Origin: a virus
Direction: 5' to 3' (one strand)
Length of the DNA stretch: 64,000 nucleotides
IMG/VR virus record: IMGVR_UViG_3300037244_000020
Span: 1 to 64,000 of that record
The notes under the pieces are model-generated. The model ran no database searches. It saw nothing but the letters and a program-made list of their open reading frames with translations, and was not told the DNA's origin. The position numbers were made by a program, and so were the translations under genes. This document shows positions 15,286-22,900 of the stretch, in pieces; within the stretch, counting starts at the first letter, position 1; each line of letters opens with the position of its first letter.

Positions 15286-16878
15286 TTACTTCAACAAAGC
15301 CTGTAGGCGCTTCCCGTCTGGTCGCCCCACCCCCGTACTTGCCGACCAGCCCGCTGCCGCTGCGAAATACCCGTTGTTGCCTTCCGTAATCGGCACAAAG
15401 TGCGCAGCGCCTTTGTAAATCGCCGGGTGCATAAACCCTGCTGGCTTCCGGTTTAGCGCGTTTATCCGGGCAACGAGCGCAGCCATCAACGGGGCGACCG
15501 CGCTCGTTCCGCCGATCACGTCCATCACGCCATTGACCATCACCAGATAGCCGGTGTTCGGGTCAGCGTTGCCCGTCAAGTCCGGCGCGCCGCGCATCGT
15601 GAGAGGCTCGGTGCCCCCGGCCGTAAGCGCGACTTTCAGGCCGTGCTGGTAAGTCGGCAGAGGGAAGACCGTGCTGATACCTCCGCCTGTTGCGCCGCCT
15701 TGGCCGGTCTCTTGATTGTTCCAGACCGTCTCTTTCGCGACCTGCTCGCCCATCGCGTGAACGGTTGTGCCGCCGCAGCCAACGACCCAGGGGCTGCTCG
15801 ACGGAAAGTCAGCGTGCTGGCGCCCGTCTGTCAGGCCGTCTGTCGACCCGTTGTCGCCTGCCGCCGCGAAGACCGTCACGCCCATGGCGGCGGCCGCCTG
15901 CAGTGCGCGATTCATCGCGGTCATCGCTTCTTTCGTCCACAAGACCTCAGGCGCTCCCCAGCTAATCGAGATGACGGACGGCTTATTGATCGTGTCATAG
16001 ACGGCCGCATTGATCGCGTCGAGAAACCCCTGATCCGTGTTCGGCGCGAAATAGACCGCGATACGCGCTCCTTGCGCGAGCGCGCCGATGACTTGAATGT
16101 CGAGCGCCACCTCCCCGTCGGCGCCACTATCCGCACCGCCTGGGCTGTTGCTCGCGTGGTCGATCGACACCGGGACGATATCCGGCACATCCAGCCCCAA
16201 CTCAGCGAAGTAGGCCCGGTTGTCTGCTGGCATATACCCGCCGCCCAACTCGATGATGCCCACACACTCTCCGGCGCCGATGCTGTCCGGGAAGTTGTAG
16301 AGCGCTGCGAACTCATTGGGCGCGAAGTAGGCTGTCTGCGCCTTCACCGCCTTCGGGCCGATGCGCTGCGCCAAGCTGGGCGACTGTACTGTTCGGTTGA
16401 CTATATGGTGGGTCTCGCTGGCGGGTCGCGTGTCCAAACCCACGACCGCCTCCACAATGCCGTGCAGGCTCTCGGGCACCGTCGCGGCTTCCGTGACGCC
16501 TCGATATGTGCCCTGCGGATAGGCAAAGCGGTGCATCTTCACGTCAAACGCGTTCTCGAATTGCGCAGCGGTGCCTGTCAAATGGATCGTCGCCCGCGCG
16601 ACATTCTCATCAATCACGTTCAAGCCGTATTCGCTCGCGAACTGCTTGACCTTTGCGCGGTCTTCGTTGGTCGCGCCGAACACGCGCGTGAATTCAGCGC
16701 GGGAGAGCGTCGGCTGCGATCGATCGCCCTCCGCCATTTTTTCCGTGATCTGGTCCAGCAGCGCCTGATTGTTTCGGCGCAGTACCAGCGACACTTCCAT
16801 ACGCTCGGCGGGGTCTACCGGACCTGTCGCCTCAGCGCCCCGGAAGGAAGGGCGCGCGTCGCCCAGTTTGATCCTCAT
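15286..16878 (-). CDS. S53 family (kumamolisin-like sedolisin) serine-carboxyl peptidase, 530 aa
   Basis: Residues 25-165 match a pro-kumamolisin activation domain (SRAEFTRVFGA, IHLTGTAAQFENAF). The catalytic domain has the sedolisin triad: Glu256 and Asp260 in GEVALD, the oxyanion Asp342 in AAAGDNG, and Ser459 in IGGTSAVAP. The Asp260-Asp342 spacing of 82 is the same as I recall for kumamolisin. In the C-terminal calcium loop the usual Asp residues appear as Pro496 (VPITEGNNG) and Ser512 (AGWSAS), so the site is altered. No signal peptide is present. Such enzymes cleave proteins at acidic pH after self-processing. ATG 16878 has GGGGAT in front. Its role in a phage is unknown. Confidence 0.9.
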   Translation of the reverse strand: MRIKLGDARPSFRGAEATGPVDPAERMEVSLVLRRNNQALLDQITEKMAEGDRSQPTLSRAEFTRVFGATNEDRAKVKQFASEYGLNVIDENVARATIHLTGTAAQFENAFDVKMHRFAYPQGTYRGVTEAATVPESLHGIVEAVVGLDTRPASETHHIVNRTVQSPSLAQRIGPKAVKAQTAYFAPNEFAALYNFPDSIGAGECVGIIELGGGYMPADNRAYFAELGLDVPDIVPVSIDHASNSPGGADSGADGEVALDIQVIGALAQGARIAVYFAPNTDQGFLDAINAAVYDTINKPSVISISWGAPEVLWTKEAMTAMNRALQAAAAMGVTVFAAAGDNGSTDGLTDGRQHADFPSSSPWVVGCGGTTVHAMGEQVAKETVWNNQETGQGGATGGGISTVFPLPTYQHGLKVALTAGGTEPLTMRGAPDLTGNADPNTGYLVMVNGVMDVIGGTSAVAPLMAALVARINALNRKPAGFMHPAIYKGAAHFVPITEGNNGYFAAAAGWSASTGVGRPDGKRLQALLK

Positions 16879-16895
16879 TTCTATCCCCTGGGTAG

Positions 16896-17192
16896 TCAGA
16901 CGGTGCCGTTCATGCCTAGGAAGACGCGTAGTTCCTTGACGTCGTTTGCGAGCAGGTTGCGCGCGTTGTCCAGGCTCGTCTGAAAATCCAACAGCAGGTT
17001 CTTTTCCAGCGTCTCTAGCCGACCTTCCATCACGTTGAGCAGCGCCTTAACAGCCTGCGCGCTGGCGGCTGAGATTGTTACGACAGGCTCCTCAGCGACG
17101 GCGACAGGCTCCGTGCGGTCTGTGCCGGGGTTCACGCCTAGCGGTGCTGCGGGTAATGCGACAGGGGAAGCGTTCGGGGCGAAATCGGGCAT
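16896..17192 (-). CDS. Hypothetical protein, 98 aa, helical C-terminus
   Basis: ATG 17192 has GGAACC upstream. The first half is Pro/Ala/Val-rich and probably disordered; the second half is a helix (LLNVMEGRLETLEKNLLLD). The same layout recurs in the 88-aa gene at 18359. It lies 18 bases before the S53 gene and probably shares its mRNA. Confidence 0.5.
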   Translation of the reverse strand: MPDFAPNASPVALPAAPLGVNPGTDRTEPVAVAEEPVVTISAASAQAVKALLNVMEGRLETLEKNLLLDFQTSLDNARNLLANDVKELRVFLGMNGTV

Positions 17193-17211
17193 GGCGGGTT
17201 CCAATGAGAAA

Positions 17212-17232
17212 GACCGGGCTATGCGCCCGGTC
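17212..17232 (-). terminator. Hairpin in the leader of the 98-aa/S53 transcript
   Basis: On the minus strand GACCGGGC pairs with GCCCGGTC around 5 nt and is followed by TTTCTC. It sits between a possible TATGAT -10 and the gene start, so it could be an attenuator for the S53 transcript rather than an end-of-operon terminator. Confidence 0.45.
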
Positions 17233-17328
17233 CATTATCATAACCCGCCGTCAGACGAATCCGACGCTTACGCCGTATGACGAAATGTAGCTTACCTCGT
17301 CTCCTGTATCGGGTATCCTGCCCTGCTT

Positions 17329-17348
17329 TATAGCAAACTCGTGCTATA
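17329..17348. promoter_or_regulatory. Inverted repeat with extended -10 before the P63C gene
   Basis: TATAGCA and TGCTATA are exact inverted copies around 6 nt. The right arm overlaps TGCTATATT, a possible extended -10 for the rightward P63C gene. This suits an operator controlling that gene; the -35 is weak. Confidence 0.4.
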
Positions 17349-17404
17349 TTTCACGCGTGCGCTGGAACGCACGGTATTAATTCAACTTTCAGGGGAATCT
17401 TATC

Positions 17405-18304
17405 ATGGCAACTAAGTCCGAAGCTGGCAGGTTGGGAGGTTTGAGGAAGGGTGTCAATGCGCGCACACCTAAGGCCACCCACCAGGGAACGCTAAAAATA
17501 GGCGGTGCTGAAATTCCGTGCTTTGTTCTAACGGACGGTACAAGGGTAATGACCCAACGGGGGTTGGGCAGTGCCGTATCCCTGTCCTCCGAGCGGGGGG
17601 ACTCAATTCCCCGTTTTCTAGGCTCAAAGTCTATGGAACCCTTTTCCAGCAAGGCTTTGACGGTGGGACTGGAAAGCCCTATAGAGTTCACAATGCCGCA
17701 AGGGGGCACGGCGAAAGGGTATCGAGGGGACTTGCTCCCTGAGCTTGTTGAGGCGGTGCTTTCGGCGGCGGACGCGGGTGCCTTGGGGAAACCTCAGGCG
17801 CACGTCGTCGCTCAATGTCAGGCCCTCGTCAGGGCACTTGCGCGGGTAGGTATCACAGCGTTGATTGATGAAGCCACGGGGTATCAGAGGGCGCGCACAG
17901 CGGATGCCCTTGCGACGCTGATGGAGGAATACCTGGCGAAAGACGTCCGCCCCTGGGCCAGAGCGTTCCCGCCTGATTACTACAAAGCGCTCTGTGACGC
18001 CTACGGCCTGCCGTTCTCTGTTGTATCAGGCGAGTATCCCGGTTACTTCGGCCACGCCACGAATAACCTGATCTATGACCGGATGCTGCCGGGCATGCGC
18101 GCCGAACTCAAAGGGCTGAAGGCTGCGCGCCGTACAGGAACGATGCATCAAGGGCTTTCTGAAAAAGTAGGAACCAAAGCTTTAAGCCACATGATCGGCT
18201 TGGCTACGGCGGCTCTGCGGTTGGGAAAATCCCGGCCCGCAGCGGAGAAGCTAATGGACGAGCTAGGGTACCCTGTTCAGCCCCGAGAATCGGATAACGA
18301 CTAA
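17405..18304 (+). CDS. P63C domain-containing protein, 299 aa
   Basis: ATG 17405 follows AGGGGAA. The N-terminus has a KSEAGRLGGLRKG segment, and DGTRVMTQRG follows. The C-terminal 180 residues match P63C as I know it: LVRALARVGITALIDEATGYQ, WARAFPPDYYKALC, YFGHATNNLIYDRMLPG and the Hxx(L) segment MHQGLSEKVG. The domain is common in phages and in bacterial mobile DNA, with no established function. It stands alone in the opposite direction to its neighbours, with its own possible operator (17329-17348) and terminator (18307-18335), like a morphogenetic or moron-type insertion. Confidence 0.8.
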   Translation: MATKSEAGRLGGLRKGVNARTPKATHQGTLKIGGAEIPCFVLTDGTRVMTQRGLGSAVSLSSERGDSIPRFLGSKSMEPFSSKALTVGLESPIEFTMPQGGTAKGYRGDLLPELVEAVLSAADAGALGKPQAHVVAQCQALVRALARVGITALIDEATGYQRARTADALATLMEEYLAKDVRPWARAFPPDYYKALCDAYGLPFSVVSGEYPGYFGHATNNLIYDRMLPGMRAELKGLKAARRTGTMHQGLSEKVGTKALSHMIGLATAALRLGKSRPAAEKLMDELGYPVQPRESDND

Positions 18305-18306
18305 AA

Positions 18307-18335
18307 GGAAAGCCGGGTAGTTTTCCCGGCTTTCC
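18307..18335. terminator. Bidirectional terminator after P63C
   Basis: GGAAAGCCGGG (18307-18317) and CCCGGCTTTCC (18325-18335) pair over 11 bp around a 7-nt loop, followed by TTGTTTTC. It separates the rightward P63C gene from the leftward gene ending at 18359. Confidence 0.8.
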
Positions 18336-18358
18336 TTGTTTTCCTGACGAAATGTGGC

Positions 18359-18625
18359 TTACAGGCGCAGCAGCCCCTTCAGCTTCGCCAGACCTTCTTT
18401 CACATCGGCGGCCAGCGCGTGCTCGAACTTTTCGAACGCGTCTTCCAAGCGCGCGACGACGCCCTTAGCGGCTTCATGGCTTTCAGCAGCGATCGGGACG
18501 ATATTGGTGACCTCGGCGGGTTGGGCATTGTCGGGCACCGGGGCTGGCTCGGTGCTCGACGGCGTGCCGTCTTCCAGTACAGGCGCGGCGGCCAGGTCTA
18601 CAGCGTCGTTCGTGGTATCGGTCAC
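18359..18625 (-). CDS. Hypothetical protein, 88 aa, layout like 16896-17192
   Basis: GTG 18625 has AGGAG eight bases upstream. An acidic, Pro/Ala-rich N-terminus is followed by a helix (RLEDAFEKFEHALAADVKEG). Composition and layout echo the 98-aa protein at 16896, suggesting distant relatives on either side of P63C. The function is unknown. Confidence 0.5.
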   Translation of the reverse strand: MTDTTNDAVDLAAAPVLEDGTPSSTEPAPVPDNAQPAEVTNIVPIAAESHEAAKGVVARLEDAFEKFEHALAADVKEGLAKLKGLLRL

Positions 18626-18686
18626 AGAAGAGGCTCCTTTTCAGGTTGGGATAAGAGCCGCCAGTATACACCACGGAAACGCTCTG

Positions 18687-18860
18687 TCAGGGAGTTACGC
18701 CTACCCCGGCCAACTGCAAGGCTCGGGCTTGCGTGCCTGCGCTGTAGCCCGCCATGAACTCTTTGAACTCGGCAGAGCCTGGATCGTACGGGTTACGGTT
18801 CCACCCGGCGCCGCGCATGGCGGTGTCGTAACCTTGGCTGTAGTGGGGGCTGGGCGTCAT
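18687..18860 (-). CDS. RMF-like (ribosome modulation factor) small protein, 57 aa
   Basis: ATG 18860 lies three bases after the stop of the next gene. The core GYDTAMRGAGWNRNPYDPGS followed by EFKEFMAGYSAGTQAR lines up with RMF: GY..G..G, PY, then a second W/F..G(W/Y) helix. RMF causes ribosome dimerisation (100S) and hibernation. It forms a tandem with the RMF-like gene at 18864. Whether it binds ribosomes is not known. Confidence 0.65.
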   Translation of the reverse strand: MTPSPHYSQGYDTAMRGAGWNRNPYDPGSAEFKEFMAGYSAGTQARALQLAGVGVTP

Positions 18861-18863
18861 GGG

Positions 18864-19079
18864 CTAGTAGGCGTGGTGGCCGTGCGCGTGGTGGGCGCCC
18901 CTGTGCGTATAATGCCCGCGCTTTTGCAGGATGTGCGCTTTCAGTCCGTCGGCCCGACCTTCTAACCATTGGTGAAATGCCCGCGTGCCCGGAGGAAACG
19001 GGACCGAATCCCATCTCTTTCCATGCATTCCTGCGCCGAATCCCATCCAGTAGAAACCTGATTCCACGTTGCTTGCCAT
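18864..19079 (-). CDS. Second RMF-like protein, 71 aa, His-rich tail
   Basis: ATG 19079 has AAGGAG seven bases upstream. YWMGFGAGMHGKRWDSVPF followed by FHQWLEGRADGLKAH again shows the RMF pattern of two helices with G..AG.HGK, PF and W..G. The C-terminus is His-rich (HYTHRGAHHAHGHHAY), which could bind metal. Tandem with 18687-18860, so the pair may act together. Confidence 0.65.
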   Translation of the reverse strand: MASNVESGFYWMGFGAGMHGKRWDSVPFPPGTRAFHQWLEGRADGLKAHILQKRGHYTHRGAHHAHGHHAY

Positions 19080-19131
19080 GACCGCGCTCCTTGAGAAATG
19101 CTTCAGGGTAGCGCGCGGGGCGTACGACGAA

Positions 19132-19791
19132 TTAGGGGGCGCGGCGCTTTCTGAGAAGCCTCTCCAGCTTCAACTGGGTCCGCGCTATTTGCTCCTCAAG
19201 GCCGTGTTTAGCTGCGCTCTTTGCCCTCGCACATTCTACGCAGTTTCCGCTTGCTGCGTACCTCAAGCCCTTATGCCCGTGCGCGCACACAGTCTCGGAC
19301 TCGTAAAACCGCAGCCCTCCGGCCTTAGCCTCGCATCGGGCGTGTCTTTCTTGCGCGTGGTGCGATCTTTCCACCTTCGGCGCGTAATTCGCGAGACTCT
19401 GGGCTTTCACGCACTCTACGCAGATGTTGCGATTCGCGTACCTCAGTCCTTTATGCCCGTTCCGACACGCGACTTCGGACTCGTAGTGTAAATCCCCCTT
19501 CTGCACCGCCTCCCGTCGGGCCTGCTTATCCCGCTCGATGGCGGCTGATCTCTCTTTTACCTTTGCTATCCTCTCTTTCTTCGCGGACACCTGCGCTTCT
19601 CTGTACTTCGCCCCCGGATGTGCTTCTCGGTAGTTCTTCTGTGCAGAGACTCGTCTGCACTCGATACACCGACCACTTACGAGATTGTGTACGACAAGCC
19701 TGTGTGCGACGTGACCGTGTTTGCAAGGCTCGCCTGTGAAATACTGCTTGAGTCCGAGCGCGATCGCCTCGGCGCGACTGATGATTTTCAT
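19132..19791 (-). CDS. Protein with three zinc-finger-like CxxGH...CxxC units, 219 aa
   Basis: ATG 19791 gives MKIISRAEAIALGLKQYFTG. Three copies of the unit C..GH(V/K)..R........C.EC occur at about residues 23-45, 107-130 and 167-190, joined by Lys/Arg/Glu-rich helices. Each could bind one zinc ion and the linkers could bind nucleic acid. Single units of this kind occur in phage HNH or endonuclease VII-like proteins, but I see no catalytic HNH. Function unknown; a DNA- or RNA-binding role is inferred. Confidence 0.6.
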   Translation of the reverse strand: MKIISRAEAIALGLKQYFTGEPCKHGHVAHRLVVHNLVSGRCIECRRVSAQKNYREAHPGAKYREAQVSAKKERIAKVKERSAAIERDKQARREAVQKGDLHYESEVACRNGHKGLRYANRNICVECVKAQSLANYAPKVERSHHAQERHARCEAKAGGLRFYESETVCAHGHKGLRYAASGNCVECARAKSAAKHGLEEQIARTQLKLERLLRKRRAP

Positions 19792-19893
19792 ATTGGACCT
19801 GACTAGGATCTGACCGTTAGATGAGCACGGAAAGCGGGCGGTCAAACCAGCTTTGTCGGGAGCAAGCCTATCCGTGCGGGTGAAACTATATCA

Positions 19894-21192
19894 TTAAACC
19901 GCTTCGAACATTTCCGGCACGATCGTATTCCGGGCGACTTCCCCGAACTCCGTGTGGTAAGTGATCGCCTGCGCGCTGCGCTCCGATACGTAGCCGCCCC
20001 GCGCTGAGTGGGCATCCCGCGCAGCTAGTGTGCGGTGCTGCACAACCGTGACGCCGTTGTGCTCTTTTTCGTCCTTATGATGCCGATGTCCCGTGTGGAT
20101 TGCGCGCTTGGTCGTCTTGCCCCACATCTCGGGAAACTGCGCCGCGAAGAGCAGCGGCAGTTGCTCGTTTTTCTTCAAATGCCCGTGGTGGAAACCCAGC
20201 ATGCTCGTACCGTGTTGATACGCGTAGTAAGGCAATTCCGAGTCTACGACGGTAATCCTCGGCTCGTTCTCGTACAGCGCTCGGAAAAGCGCCCTCAGCC
20301 ACAGCGACGACGCGAGATCATGATTTCCCTCCGCAAGGAGAACGACAACTTTGTCGTGTCTGGCGAGCGCGAAGTCCACAAGGCGGCGCAGCACCCGAAT
20401 GGCGACGCCTACAATCTTCGAATACCGCCCGTCTGCGTCCAAAACGAAACCGTGCGTCGGCGTTACGGGCAGCAGTCCATCGAAGTGTAGGAAGTCGCCG
20501 AGTTGCGCAATAAACGCGGTGCTGGCGGCGGGCGCCGCGTCAATCATGTACGAAAAAGCATTGACGAGCGTTCTTTCCGCAATTTCCAGGCTCCAGTCTG
20601 CGCCTGTTTCGGCTTTATCCGCGAGCGCGCCGAGGTGGTAGTCCGTGAACGTGTACAGGTTGCACAGCGTCTCGCTCGTATGCTCGGGAGCCTTTGTCGG
20701 TTTTAGCTTCGGTAGTGTCTGCGCCATCGCGTCGAACGCCTCGCGCATGATGGCTTCCTGCGCTGCCTGGTCGGCCGTCGTCTTCACCCACTGCGCTGTC
20801 GGCTTGCCGTCTTCGTTGTAATAGGTCGACACGCCCTTAACGACAAACCCATCGGGAACGGTATGCACCATATCGTGACTCGGCGCGTGCCCCATCCTAG
20901 CAGCGCGCTTTTTCAACGAATCCAGCGAGTTGCAGATCGTCCCTACACTGATCTTGAGCGCGCCCGCTGCAGCCCTCATGCCTCCGTGCTTCTCGACCGC
21001 CTCGATGATTTCGATTTGGCGCACAGTCGCAAATTGGATAAGCTCGGAGAGACCCTCTGGCGCATCCGAGCGAGTCGCGTCGCCCTTCATGTGGCGGCGT
21101 ACCGTCGCCTCGTCAACGCCCAATGCTTTGGCTGCTGCGCGGAAACTGCCGTGCTCGGCTACGGCATCTTGAAACTTCTTGAGTTTTGTCAC
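19894..21192 (-). CDS. Metallophosphoesterase with two N-terminal HTH motifs, 432 aa
   Basis: It starts at GTG 21192. Two HTH-like segments (GSFRAAAKALGVDEATVRRHM and GGMRAAAGALKISVGTICNS, each given in part) occupy residues 1-95. The rest is a calcineurin-like phosphoesterase: TDYHLG, QLGDFLHFDG, EGNHD, GFHHGHL and HTGHRHH supply the metal ligands. This is the SbcD-like fold used by DNA exonucleases and phosphatases. The HTH-MPE fusion suggests a DNA-targeted nuclease or regulator. A promoter at 21237-21265 precedes it. Confidence 0.8.
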   Translation of the reverse strand: MTKLKKFQDAVAEHGSFRAAAKALGVDEATVRRHMKGDATRSDAPEGLSELIQFATVRQIEIIEAVEKHGGMRAAAGALKISVGTICNSLDSLKKRAARMGHAPSHDMVHTVPDGFVVKGVSTYYNEDGKPTAQWVKTTADQAAQEAIMREAFDAMAQTLPKLKPTKAPEHTSETLCNLYTFTDYHLGALADKAETGADWSLEIAERTLVNAFSYMIDAAPAASTAFIAQLGDFLHFDGLLPVTPTHGFVLDADGRYSKIVGVAIRVLRRLVDFALARHDKVVVLLAEGNHDLASSLWLRALFRALYENEPRITVVDSELPYYAYQHGTSMLGFHHGHLKKNEQLPLLFAAQFPEMWGKTTKRAIHTGHRHHKDEKEHNGVTVVQHRTLAARDAHSARGGYVSERSAQAITYHTEFGEVARNTIVPEMFEAV

Positions 21193-21236
21193 GCGAATTC
21201 CCCCGGCAGAACCGCTTGAATAACGGCTTTGCGCGG

Positions 21237-21265
21237 AGTATGCCGGAGTTTACAACTCGTTACAA
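21237..21265 (-). promoter_or_regulatory. Promoter (TTGTAA, 17 nt, CATACT)
   Basis: Minus-strand TTGTAA (21265-21260), 17-nt spacer, CATACT (21242-21237), about 45 bases upstream of the metallophosphoesterase GTG. Confidence 0.5.
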
Positions 21266-21270
21266 GTTTG

Positions 21271-21495
21271 CTAGGCGAAGAAACCGCCCCAGCAGGTGAG
21301 GCACAGGACGACGACCGGCACGATTAGCGCGCCGAGGGTCGACATGGTTTGTACGATGGCGGGGTACTCCACCGCCTCCCGTTTCATCATCCCGCTCACG
21401 CGCTGATGCAGCGCTTTCTGATCCAGGCCCGTCCAGATGAACAGAAACAGGACCAGCAGAAACTGAGGAGCGCTCCAATGAGAGACATTAATCAT
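21271..21495 (-). CDS. Membrane protein, 74 aa, two predicted spans
   Basis: Two hydrophobic segments (FLLVLFLFIWTGL and TLGALIVPVVVLCLTCWGG) flank a polar loop (KALHQRVSGMMKREAV). Its start overlaps the stop of the double-HTH gene. A holin-like shape, but no lysis genes are near. The function is unknown. Confidence 0.55.
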   Translation of the reverse strand: MINVSHWSAPQFLLVLFLFIWTGLDQKALHQRVSGMMKREAVEYPAIVQTMSTLGALIVPVVVLCLTCWGGFFA

Positions 21496-21962
21496 GGCTC
21501 ATATCTCGCTTTACTCGAAAATCCGCACAGCCAGTCAAGCGACACGTTCAAACGCTTGGCGACTTCCAGCAGTTGTTCGTACCTGGGGGATTCCTTGCGC
21601 TCCCAACTGCTTACCCTTTCGCGCCTCACGCCTAATAACTCAGCCATTTGCGGCTGCGTCATCCCGCGAACCTCGCGCTCTACCTGCATGCGATCGCTGA
21701 ACAGACTGGTGCGGTATCCGGCGCTCTTCTCTAGCTGGCGCGGCTCGTCGTTCACGCCCGCCAGATAGTCGACTGATATATCCAGCGCCTGCGCAATCGC
21801 GGTAAGCGTTTTATGGCTCGGCAGGTTGATGCCCGTCTCATAGGCTAATAGGCGCTCTACGCTGATGCCTGTTAAGTGGCTGATAAAGGCGATATCCATT
21901 ACGCGCAGCCTCCGCGCTTTTGTGAAGCGATGCCCGAAGGTTTCTATTTTGGGTGTGGTCAT
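21492..21962 (-). CDS. Double-domain XRE/Cro-type regulator, 156 aa
   Basis: ATG 21962 has AAGGAG upstream. Two helix-turn-helix domains occur: residues about 10-70 (GISVERLLAYETGINLPSHK, ALDISVDYL) and 90-150 (MTQPQMAELLGVRRERVSSW, RLNVSLDWL). Two HTH_3 domains in one chain would bind a composite operator as a monomer or dimer. It probably regulates early phage genes; the target is unknown. Confidence 0.75.
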   Translation of the reverse strand: MTTPKIETFGHRFTKARRLRVMDIAFISHLTGISVERLLAYETGINLPSHKTLTAIAQALDISVDYLAGVNDEPRQLEKSAGYRTSLFSDRMQVEREVRGMTQPQMAELLGVRRERVSSWERKESPRYEQLLEVAKRLNVSLDWLCGFSSKARYEP

Positions 21963-21973
21963 GCTGATGCTCC

Positions 21974-22288
21974 TTAATGCCTACAATCTGGGCAGTCGTC
22001 GGACCAGTCTCCGGTATAGCCATGAGGGCACCGGGCGCTTGCCCTTGCGGCAGCTTCGCGGATCGCTGTCATACTGCCCCCGTCCGGCTTTACCGGCGCC
22101 GGTCGCGCATCAGCTATCACGACGCGCGCCGTAGGCCGTACTCGGCCTGCCCATCCACACCAGGCGTGCTCGGTGTTACCCGCGAAGTATGCTCGATTCG
22201 GCTGCGACGCCAGTGCTGGAGTTAAGTCGTAGCCTCGCTCTCTGGCCCATACTTCGAAGCCTTTCCAATCGGTCGGATCGTGAATCAT
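21974..22288 (-). CDS. Hypothetical protein with C-terminal Cys/His cluster, 104 aa
   Basis: Starts MIHDPTDWKGFEVWARERGY. The end CPHGYTGDWSDDCPDCRH could bind one zinc ion. The middle (NTEHAWCGWAG) recalls small phage proteins. Start overlaps the upstream stop. The function is unknown. Confidence 0.55.
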   Translation of the reverse strand: MIHDPTDWKGFEVWARERGYDLTPALASQPNRAYFAGNTEHAWCGWAGRVRPTARVVIADARPAPVKPDGGSMTAIREAAARASARCPHGYTGDWSDDCPDCRH

Positions 22289-22524
22289 TCAGGTTTCTCC
22301 TTTTCGATCGCCGCATTCGCTTGCGCGGCTAGCAGCATATCTCGTTCCATCTCCGCCCGGCCGCAGGCACGCGAGACTCTCTCAAGCTGTGCGGCTGCAA
22401 AGTTCAGGCGGTCTTGCATTTCGTCGTATGCGTCTAACAAGTGGTGAACCTTTAGGCCCCAACCGCTGCACCCGCCAGTCTTGAGCGTTTCGCGGATTTC
22501 GGCAATGGCTTCGGCGTCAATCAT
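22285..22524 (-). CDS. Hypothetical helical protein, 79 aa
   Basis: ATG 22524 (MIDAEAIAEIRETL) overlaps the stop of the 52-aa gene and has GAAGGTG upstream. Mostly helical with a central coiled-coil (LLDAYDEMQDRLNFAAAQLE). The family is not recognised. Confidence 0.5.
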   Translation of the reverse strand: MIDAEAIAEIRETLKTGGCSGWGLKVHHLLDAYDEMQDRLNFAAAQLERVSRACGRAEMERDMLLAAQANAAIEKEKPE

Positions 22525-22679
22525 GGCTTCACCTTCAAGCATGTCCCGCTCGCGGCGTCGGTCGGGTCTTGTGCAGTTGCGAGTAATGCGCGCGCAAACC
22601 TAAGTACCGTCGGCTGGTTAAATACATAGCAGAACGGCACGACATCATCAAATAACTTCAAGATCTGTTCGTCGGTCAT
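22521..22679 (-). CDS. 52-aa protein with FARALLA motif
   Basis: ATG 22679 overlaps the upstream TGA and its own TGA overlaps the next ATG. The segment PTVLRFARALLATAQ resembles DWINFARVLLAAPTG in the 112-aa protein two genes upstream, a short motif I associate with many small phage proteins. Too short for a confident function. Confidence 0.55.
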   Translation of the reverse strand: MTDEQILKLFDDVVPFCYVFNQPTVLRFARALLATAQDPTDAASGTCLKVKP

Positions 22680-22900
22680 TTCACTTTCCCTTTCAGTGCG
22701 GCGCGCGCCAATCGTTCAGTCATCACGTCACGAAACACGCCCATTACTTGGCCTTGCTGCTGATTCAACAGGTACGGGGCGATGCGCCGGTGGAACTCGG
22801 CTTGCAAGTCATCCAGCCCTGGCGGGAGCGTCTGCGGCTGGCGCTTAGGCTGAGTCAGCCGTTGCGGGAGGTTGTCGCGAAATTCAAGGGCAGCGTTCAC
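22676..22900 (-). CDS. Hypothetical protein, 74 aa
   Basis: Starts MNAALEFRDNLPQRLTQPKR; basic and Gln/Pro-rich with a C-terminal helix (MTERLARAALKGKVK). Overlaps both neighbours by four bases. Function unknown. Confidence 0.5.
   Translation of the reverse strand: MNAALEFRDNLPQRLTQPKRQPQTLPPGLDDLQAEFHRRIAPYLLNQQQGQVMGVFRDVMTERLARAALKGKVK

Noticed and set aside
15643-16983. 446-codon plus-strand frame opposite the S53 peptidase
   Set aside because: The minus-strand peptidase has complete catalytic motifs; the plus frame is an Arg/Ala/Val-rich shadow.
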